Shown here piece after piece: positions 55,901-64,000 of a stretch of DNA of 64,000 nt; the first letter of the stretch is position 1; the number at the start of each line of letters is the position of its first letter. The stretch spans positions 12,586,001 through 12,650,000 of the forward strand of contig OX359249.1 of the NCBI GenBank assembly GCA_947179485.1, written 5' to 3'. The position numbers and the translations under genes were made by a program. A model generated the notes under the pieces. It saw only the letters and a list, made by a program, of their open reading frames with translations. It made no database searches and was not told the DNA's origin. The stretch is from Allacma fusca. Its lineage: Eukaryota; Arthropoda; Collembola; Symphypleona; Sminthuridae.

Positions 55901-58900
55901 TATCAAAAAGCAGTTTCATGTTGCAGTTTTAATTTGCAGTTTTAATTTGCAGTTTCTATTTGATATTTAAAATTGCAGTTTGAAATTGAAGTTTCAAATT
56001 GCAGTTTTGTATTGCAAATTCAAATTGCAATTTCAAATTGCAGTTTTGTATTGCAGTTTCAAATTGCAGTTTCAAATTGCAGTTTTAAATTGCAGTTTCA
56101 AATGCAGTTTTAAATTGCAGTTTCAAATGCAGTGTCAAATTCCGGTTTCAAATTGAAGTTTCTATACATTGTTTAAAATTGAAATTTGAAATTGCAGTTT
56201 CAAGTTGCAGTTTTAAATTGCAGTTTCAAATGCAGTGTCAAATTGGGGTTTCAAATTGCAGTTTCAAATTGTAAGTTAAATTGCAGTTTCAAATTGCAGT
56301 TTCAAATTGCAGTTTCAAATTGCAGTTTCAAATTGCAGTTTCAAATTGCAGTTTAAATTGCAGGTTCAAATTGCAGTTTCAAATTGATGTTTAAATTGCA
56401 GCTTCAAATTGCAGTTTCAAATTGCAGTTTTAAATTGCAGTTTCAAATTGCAGTTTCAACTTGCAGTTTCAAATTGCAGTTTCTAATTGCAGTTTTCAAT
56501 TGCCGTTTTGAATTGCAGTTTCAACTTGTGGTTCCAAATTACAGTTTCAAATTGCAGTTTCTCTACATTGTTTAAAATTGCAGTTCGAAATTTAAGTTTC
56601 GAATTGGAGTTTTAAATTGCAGTTTCAAATTTGAGTTTCACATTACAGTTTTCAATTGCAGTTTCAAATTGCAGTTGCAAATTGCAGTTTCAAATTGCAG
56701 TTTCCACTTGCAGTTTTAAATAGCAATTTCAAATAGCAGTTTCAACTTGCAGTTTTTAATTGCAGTTTATTTGCAGTTTGAACTTGAAGTTTCAAATTGC
56801 AGTTTCTATATGCTGTTTAAAATTGCACTTTAAAAATAAGTTTCGAATTGGAGTTTCAAATTGCAGTTTCAAAATGCACTTGCAAATTGCAGTTTCAAAT
56901 TGCAGTTTCAAACTGCAGTTTCAAAATGCACTTGCAAATTGCAGTTTCAAATTGCAGTTTCAAATTGCAGTTTCAAATTGCAGTTTCAAATTGCTGTTTC
57001 AAATTGTAGTTTCATATTGCAGTTTCAATTTGCAGTTCTGAATAGCAATTTCAAATAGAAGTTTCAACTTGCAGGTTTTAATTGCATTTTAATTGCAGTT
57101 TCAACTTCCAGTTTCAAATTGCAGTTTCTAATATCAGTTTTCAATTGCCGTTTTGAATTGCAGTTTCAACTTGTGGTTCCAAATTACAGTTTCAAATTGC
57201 AGTTTCTCTACATTGTTTAAAATTGCAGTTCGAAATTTAAGTTTCGAATTGGAGTTTTAAATTGCAGTTGCAAATTGCAGTTTCAAATTGCAGTTTCAAC
57301 TTGCAGTTTTAAATAGCAATTTCAAATAGCAGTTTCAACTTGCAGTTTTAATTGCAGTTTAGTTGCAGTTTGAAATTGAAGTTTGAAATTGTAGTTTCTA
57401 TATGCTGTTTAAAATTGCAATTTAAAAATAAGTTTCGAATTGGAGTTTCAAATTGCAGTTTCAAAATGCACTTGCAAATTAGGGTTTCCAATTGCAGTTT
57501 CAAATTGCAGTTTCAAACTGCAGTTTCAAAATGCACTTGAAAATTGCAGTTTCAAATTGCAGTTTTAAATTGCAGTTTCAAATTGCAGTTTCAAATTGCA
57601 GTTTCAATTTGCAGTTCTGAATAGCAATTTCAAATAGAAGTTTCAACTTGCAGGTTTTAATTGCATTTTAATTGCAGTTTGAAATTGAAATTTAAATTAC
57701 AGTTTTTGTTGCAGTTTTAAATTGCAGTTTCAAATTGTAGTTTCATATTGCAGTTTTCAATTGCCGTTTTGAATTGCAGTTTCAACATGCGGTTTCAAAT
57801 TACAGTTTCAAATTGCAGTTTCGATTTGCAATTTCAAATTGCAGTTTCAACTTGCAGTTTTAAATAGCAATATCAAATAGCAGATTCATGTTGCAGTTTT
57901 AAACAGCAGTTTCATACTGCAGTTTTAATTTGCAGTTTCAAATTGCAGTTTCTATTTGATATTTAAAATTGCAGTTTGAAATTGAAAATTCAAATTGCAG
58001 TTTTGTATTGCAAATTCAAATTGCAGTTTCAAATTGCAGTTTTGTATTGCAGTTTCAAATTGCAGTTTCAAATTGTAGTTTCAAATTGAAGTTTCGACTT
58101 GCAGTTTTAAATAGCAATATCAACTAGCAGTTTCAAATTGCAGTTTCAAATTGCAGCTTCAAATTGCAGTTTCAAATTGCAGTTTCAAATTGCTGTTTCA
58201 AATTGAAGTTTCAAATTGCAGTTTCGAATTGCAGTTTCAAATTGCAGTTTCAATTTGCAGTTCTAAATAGCAATTTCAAATAGAAGTTTCAACTTGCAGG
58301 TTTTAATTGCATTTTAATTGAAGTTTAAATTACAGTTTTTGTTGCTGATTCACATTGCAGGTTCAAATTGCAGTTTCAAATTGCAGTTTCTATTTGATAT
58401 TTACAATTGCAGTCTGAAATTGAAGTTTCAAATTGCAGTTTTTTATTGCAAATTCAAATTGCAGTTTCAAATTGCAGTTTCAAATTCTAGTTTCGAATTG
58501 CAGTTTCAAATTGCATTTAGAAATTGAAGTTTCGAATTGGAGTTTTAAATCGGAGTTTCAAATTGCCGTTTCACATTACAGTTTCCAATTGCAGTTTCAA
58601 CTTGCAGTTTTAAATAGCAATGTCAAATAGCAGTTTCATGTTGCAGTTTTAAATTGCAGTTTCATGCTGCAGTTTTAAATTGCAGTTTCACATTGCAGTT
58701 TCTATTTGATATTTACAATTGCAGTCTGATATTGAAGTTTCAAATTGCAGTTTTTTATTGCAGTATTAAATTGCAGTTTCAAATTGCAGTTTCAAATTTC
58801 AGTTTCGAATTGCAGTTTCAAATTGCAGTTTCAACTTGCAGTTTCGAATTGCAGATTCAGATTGCAGTTTCAACTTGCAGTTTTAAATAGCAATATCAAA

Positions 58901-61650
58901 TAGCAGTTTCATGTTGCAGTTTCTATAAGCTGTTTAAAATTGCACTTTAAAAATAAATTTCGAATTGGAGTTTTAAATTGCAATTTCAAAATGCACTTGC
59001 AAATTGCAGTTTCAAATTGCAGTTTCAAATTGCAGTTTCAAATTGATGTTTCAAAATGCACTTGCAAATTGCAGTTTCAAATTGCAGTTTCAAATTGCAG
59101 TTTCAAATTGCAGTTTCAAATTGCAGTTTCAAATTGCAGTTTCAAATTGCAGTTTCAAATTGCAGTTTCAAATTGCAGTTTCAAATTGCAGTTTCAAATT
59201 GCAGTTTCAATTTCCAGTTTCAAATTGCAGTTTCAACTTGCAGTTTTAAATAGCGTTTTCAAATAGAAGTTTCAAATAGCAGTTCCATGTTGCACTTCAA
59301 AATTGCAGTTTCGAATTACAGTTTCGAATTGAAGTTTCGAATTGCAGTTTCAAAATGCAATTTCAAATTGCAGTTTCAAATTGCAGTTTCAAATTGCAGT
59401 TTTAAATTGCAGTTTTAAATTGCAGTTTCAAATTGCAGTTTCAAATTTGAGTTTCAAATTGAATTCTCCAATTGCAGTTTCAAATTGCAATTTCAATTTG
59501 TAGTTCTAAAAAGCAATTTCAAATAGAAGTTTCAACTTGCAGGTTTTAATTGCATTTTAATTGCAGTTTGAAATTGAAGTTTAAATTACAGTTTTTGTTG
59601 CTGATTCACATTGCAGTTTCAAATTGCAGGTTCAAATTGCAGTTTATATTTGATATTTACAATTGCAGTCTGAAATTGAAGTTTCAAATCGCAGTTTTTT
59701 ATTGCAAATTCAAATTGCAGTTTCAAATTGCAGTTTCAAATTCTAGTTTCGAATTGCAGTTTCAAATTGCAGTTAGAAATTTAAGTTTCGAATTGGAGTT
59801 TTAAATTGGAGTTTCAAATTGCAGTTTTACATTACAGTTTCCAATTGCAGTTTAAAATTGCAGTTTCAACTTGCAGTTTTAAATAGCAATGTCAAATAGC
59901 AGTTGCATGTTGCAGTTTTAAATTGCAGTTTCATGCTGCAGTTTTAAATTGCAGTTTCACATTGCAGTTTCTATTTGATATTTACAATTACAGTCTGAAA
60001 TTGAAGTTTCAAATTGCAGTTTTTTATTGCAGTTTCAAATTGCAGTTTCAAATTGCAGTTTCAAATTCCAGTTTCGAATTGCAGTTTCAAAATGCAATTT
60101 CAAATTGCAGTTTCAAATTGCAGTTTTAAATTGCAGTTTCAAATTGCAGTTTCAAATTTCAGTTTCAAATTGAAATCTCGCATTCCAGTTTCAAATTGCA
60201 ATTTCAAATTGCAGTTTCAAATTGCAGTTTCAAATTGCAGTTTCAAATTGCAGTTTCAAATTGCAGTTTCAAATTGCAGTTTCAAATTGCAGTTTCAAAT
60301 TGCAGTTTCAAATTGCAGTTTCAAATTGCAGTTTCAAATTGCAGATTCAAATTGCAGTCTCAAATTGTAGTTTCAAATTACAGTTTTAAATTGCAATTTC
60401 AAAATGCACTTGCAAATTGCAGTTTCAAATTGCAGTTTCAAATTGCAGTTTCAAATTGCAGTTTCAAATTGCAGTTTCAAATTGCAGTTTCAAATTGCAG
60501 TTTCAAATTGCAGTTTCAAATTGCAGTTTCAATTTGCAGTTTCAAATAGCAGTTTCAACTTGCAGTTTTAAATAGCGTTTTCAAATAGAAGTTTCAAATA
60601 GCAGTTCCATGTTGCACTTTAAAATTGCAGTTTCAAATTACAGTTTCGAATTGAAGTTTCGAATTGCAGTTTCAAAATGCAATTTCAAATTGCAGTTTCA
60701 AATTGCAGTTTCAAATTGCAGTTTCAAATTGCAGTTTCAAATTGCAGTTTCAAATTGCAGTTTCAAATTGCAGTTTTAAATTGCAGTTTCAAATTGCAGT
60801 TTCAAATTGCAGTTTCAAATTGCAGTTTCAAATTGCAGTTTCAAATTGCAGTTTCATGTTGCACTTTAAAATTGAAGTTTCGAATTGCAGTTTTTTTGAT
60901 TATTTCAAGTTGCAGTTTCAAATTGCAGTTTCAAATTGCAGTTTCAAATAGCAGTTTCAAATAGCAGTGTCAAATTGCAGTTTCAAATTGCAGTTTCAAA
61001 TTTCAGTTTAAATTGAATTCTCGAATTGCAGTTTCAAATTGCAATTTTAAATTGCAGTTTCAAATTGCAGTTTCAAATTGCAGTTTCAAATTGCAGTTTC
61101 AAATTGTAGTTTCGAATTGCAGTTTCAAATTGCAGTTTCAACTTGCAGTTTCGAATTGCAGTTTCAAATTGCAGTTTCAAATTGCAGTTTCAAATTGCAG
61201 TTTCAATTTGCAGTTTCAATTTGCAGTTTCAAATTGCATTTTCAACTTGCAGTTTTAAATAGCATTTTCAAATAGAAGTTTTAAATTGCACATTCAAATT
61301 GCAGTTCGAAATTGTAGTTTTAAATTGCAGTTTTGTATTGCAAATTCAAATTGCAGTTTCAAATTGCAGTTTCAAATTGCAGTTTTGTATTGCAAATTCA
61401 AATTGCAGTTTCAAATTGCAGTTTCAAATTGCAGTTTTGTATTGCAGTTTCAAATTGCAATTTCAAATTGCAGTTTCAAAATGCACATGCAAATTGCAGT
61501 TTCAAATTGCAGTTTGAAATTGCAGATTCAAATTGCAGTTTCTAATTGCAGTTTCAAATTGAAGTTTCAAATTGCAGTTTCAATTTGCAGTTTCAATTTG
61601 CAGTTTCGAATTGCAGTTTCAAATTGCGGTTTCAATTTGCAGTTCTAAAT
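55901..61650 (+). repeat. Satellite block with degenerate landmarks
   Basis: Landmark dimers become rarer and more diverged (TTTCTATAAGCTG near 58920, TTTATATTTGATA near 59640), while long homogeneous runs of 13-mers appear (59060-59210, 60190-60350, 60410-60540, 60680-60850). A non-unit insert TTTTTTTGATTATTTCAAG lies near 60890. Units ending GTCTGAAATTGAAG mark a subfamily found only in this part and further right (58415, 58723, 59667, 59993). Confidence 0.75.
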
Positions 61651-61712
61651 AGCAATATATGCAGGTTATATGATATGCCAATATATGACGTTTCATATGC
61701 AGGTTTTGATTG
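61651..61712 (+). other. Short non-unit interruption in the array
   Basis: About 50 bp here cannot be written as 13-mers. It contains ATATGCAGGTTATATGAT and, a little further on, CATATGCAGGTTTT, so the interruption is itself bounded by a short repeat of ATATGCAGGTT. It may be a filler insertion at a repaired break. Confidence 0.5.
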
Positions 61713-64000
61713 CATTTAAATTGCAGTTTGAAATTGAAGTTTAAATTATAGTTTTTGTTGCAGTTTCAAATTGCAGTTTCAAATTGTAGTTTCATATTGC
61801 AGTTTTCAATTGCCGTTTTGAATTGCAGTTTCAACTTGCGGTTTCAAATTACAGTTTCAAATTGCAGTTTCAACTTGCAGTTTTAAATAGCAATATCAAC
61901 TAGCAGTTTCAATTTGCAGTATTAAATTGCAGTTTCATGCTGCAGTTTTAAATTGCAGTTTCAAATTGCAGTTTCTATTTGATATTTAAAACTGCAGTCT
62001 TAAATTGAAGTTACAAATTGCAGTTTTTTATTGCAGTTTCAAATTGCAGTTTCAAATTGCAGTTTCAAATTGCAGTTTCAAATTGCAGTTTCAAATTGCA
62101 GTTTCAAATTGCAGTTTCAAATTGCAGTTTTAAATTGCAGTTTCAAGTGCAGTGTCAAATTGCGGTTTCAAATTGAAGTGCCTGTACATTAGTTAAAATT
62201 GCAGTTTGAAATTGCAGTTCCAAATTGCAGTTTCAAATATCAGTTTCAAATTGCAGTTTTAAATTGCAGTTTCAACTGCAGTGTCAAAGTGCGGTTTCAA
62301 ATTGCAGTTTCAAATTGTAGTTTAAATTGCAGTTTCAAATTGCGGTTTCAAATTGCAGTTTTAAATTGTAGTTTCAAATTGCAGTTTCAAATTGCAGTTT
62401 CAAATTGCAGTTTCAAATGCAGTGTCAAATTGCGGTTTCAAATTCAAGTTTCTATACATTTTTTAAAATTGCAATTTGAAATTGCAGTTTCAAATTGCAG
62501 TTTCAAATTGCAGTTTCAAATTGCAGTTTCAAATTGCAGTTTTAAATTGCAATTTCAAATGCAGTGTCAAATTGCAGTTTAAAATTTCAGTTTCAAATTG
62601 AATTCTCGCATTGCAGTTTCAAATTGCAGTTTCAAACTGCAGTTTCAAATTGCCGTTTCAAACTGCAGTTTCAAATTGCAGTTTTAAATTGCAGTTGCAA
62701 ATTGCAGTTTCAAATTGCAGTTTCAAATTGCAGTTTCAAATTGCAGTTTCAAATTGCAGTTTCAAATTGCAGTTTCAAATTGCAGTTTCAAATTGCAGTT
62801 TCAAATTGCAGTTTCAAATTGCAGTTTCAAATTGCAGTTTCAAATTGCAGTTTCAAATTGCAGTTTCAAATTGCAGTTTCAAATTGCAGTTTCAAATTGC
62901 AGTCTCAAATTGTAGTTTCAAATTACAGTTTTAAATTGCAGTTTCAAATTGCAGTTTCAAATTGCAGTTTCAAATTGCAGTTTCTAATTGCAGTTTTCAA
63001 TTGCCGTTTTCAATTGCAGTTTCAAATTGCAGTTTCAAATTGCAGTTTCAAATTGCAGTTTCAAATTGAAGTTTCAAATTGCAGTTTCAAATTGCAGTTT
63101 CAAATTGCAGTTTCAAATTGCATTTTCAAATTGTAGTTTCAAATTGCAGTTTCAAATTGCAGTTTCAAATTGCAGTTTCAAATTGCAGTTTCAACTTGCA
63201 GTTTTAAATAGCAATTTCAAATAGCAGTTTCTATACATTGTTTAAAATTGCAATTTGAAATTGCAGTTTCAAATTGCAGTTTCAAATTGCAGTTTCAAAT
63301 TGCAGTTTTAAATTGCAGTTTCAAATGCAGTGTCAAAGTGCGGTTTCAAATTGCAGTTTCAAATTGTAGTTTAAATTGCAGTTTCAAATTGCGGTTTCAA
63401 ATTGCAGTTTCAACTTGCAGTTTTAAATAGCAATTTCAAATAGCAGTTTCTATACATTGTTTAAAATTGCAATTTGAAATTGCAGTTTCAAATTGCAGTT
63501 TCAAATTGCAGTTTCAAATTGCAGTTTTAAATTGCAGTTTCAAATGCAGTGTCAAAGTGCGGTTTCAAATTGCAGTTTCAAATTGAAGTTTCAAATTGCA
63601 GTTTCAAATTGCAGTTTCAAATTGCAGTTTCAAATTGCATTTTCAAATTGTAGTTTCAAATTGCAGTTTCAAATTGCAGTTTCAAATTGCAGTTTCTATA
63701 CATTGTTTAAAATTGCAATTTGAAATTGCAGTTTCAAATTGCAGTTTCAAATTGCAGTTTTAAATTGCAGTTTCAAATGCAGTGTCAAAGTGCGGTTTCA
63801 AATTGCAGTTTCAAATTGCAGTTTCAAATTGCAGTTTCAAATTGCAGTTTTAAATTGCAGTTTCAAATGCAGTGTCAAAGTGCGGTTTCAAATTGCAGTT
63901 TCAAATTGTAGTTTAAATTGCAGTTTCAAATTGCGGTTTCAAATTGCAGTTTCAAATTGTAGTTTCAAATTGCAGTTTCAAATTGCAGTTTCAAATTGCA
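61713..64000 (+). repeat. Right end of the window: homogeneous units and a new short higher-order repeat
   Basis: A very regular run of 13-mers at about 62700-62900 is followed by three copies of a short block that starts with CTATACATTG at 63231, 63450 and 63696 (spacings 219 and 246 bp). Each block contains the private variant GTGTCAAAGTGCGG. The array continues past 64000. Confidence 0.8.

Larger units (their letters stand above)
14391..64000 (+). repeat. 13-bp satellite array (TTTCAAATTGCAG)n with higher-order structure
   Basis: Apart from two transposon insertions, the whole stretch is head-to-tail copies of TTTCAAATTGCAG and its variants (TTTTAAATTGCAG, TTTGAAATTGCAG, TTTCAACTTGCAG, TTTCTAATTGCAG, and 12-bp forms with AAATGCAG). 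About 47.9 kb of repeat equals roughly 3,700 units, all in one orientation. The array starts abruptly at 14391 inside an ORF and has no end in the window. Thirteen is not a multiple of three and the consensus has no forward stop, so all three plus frames encode the same 13-residue cycle (QIAVSNCSFKLQF); the minus strand has a TGA every 39 bp. I do not consider any of these ORFs genes. Confidence 0.97.

Noticed and set aside
14515..63911. Over a hundred plus-strand ORFs of 60-190 codons encoding QIAVSNCSFKLQF-type repeats
   Set aside because: They are translations of the 13-bp satellite. All three frames give the same cycle, starts are arbitrary, and stops are chance variants of the unit.
14391..64000. 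CRISPR array or telomeric repeat
   Set aside because: There are no unique spacers between repeats, the units abut directly, the context is eukaryotic, and the unit is not a known telomeric motif.

Overview
The window looks like nuclear DNA of an invertebrate, most likely an arthropod; no species can be named. Three things point that way: a decayed virus-like element of the Polinton/adintovirus kind, several short GT-AG introns of 75-98 bp with matching reading phases, and insect-style promoter motifs (TATA, TCAGTT initiator). There are no bacterial-type operons or ribosome binding sites.

Layout. 1-3012 is AT-rich flank with short direct and inverted repeats and no supportable gene. 3013-3650 (minus) is a small multi-exon gene for a Cys-rich single-pass membrane protein, probably a host gene. 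3910-5449 (minus) is a frameshifted PIF1-type helicase. On the plus strand follow an unknown 238-residue protein (5730-6446), a four-exon gene joining a divergent RING-like N-terminus to a long acidic tail (7088-8767), a protein-primed-type family B DNA polymerase with one amber stop and two frameshifts (8913-12962), an FtsK/HerA-type packaging ATPase with one amber stop (13020-13667), and two tightly packed small ORFs (13682-14020 and 13995-14426). Polymerase, packaging ATPase and helicase are the replication and packaging core of a Polinton-like element. No integrase, protease or capsid gene is visible; the element appears cut off on its right side.

From 14391 to the end (about 49.6 kb) the window is one satellite array built on a 13-bp unit, TTTCAAATTGCAG. 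It starts inside the last viral ORF and runs off the window. The unit has no stop in any forward frame, which produces hundreds of meaningless ORFs. The array has higher-order structure: a family of 26-bp landmark dimers recurs in a fixed order about every 1.3-1.5 kb, a ~6.0-kb block is tandemly duplicated (about 22.38-28.39 and 28.39-34.37 kb), and other blocks are copied near 17-22 and 50-56 kb.

Two nearly identical 846-bp non-autonomous DNA transposons (16309-17154 and 20721-21566) sit at the same site of the higher-order unit. Each has inverted termini carrying five copies of a 12-bp motif spaced 31-32 bp apart, and empty sites elsewhere in the array show the target duplication. They record one insertion followed by copying of at least 4.4 kb of array.
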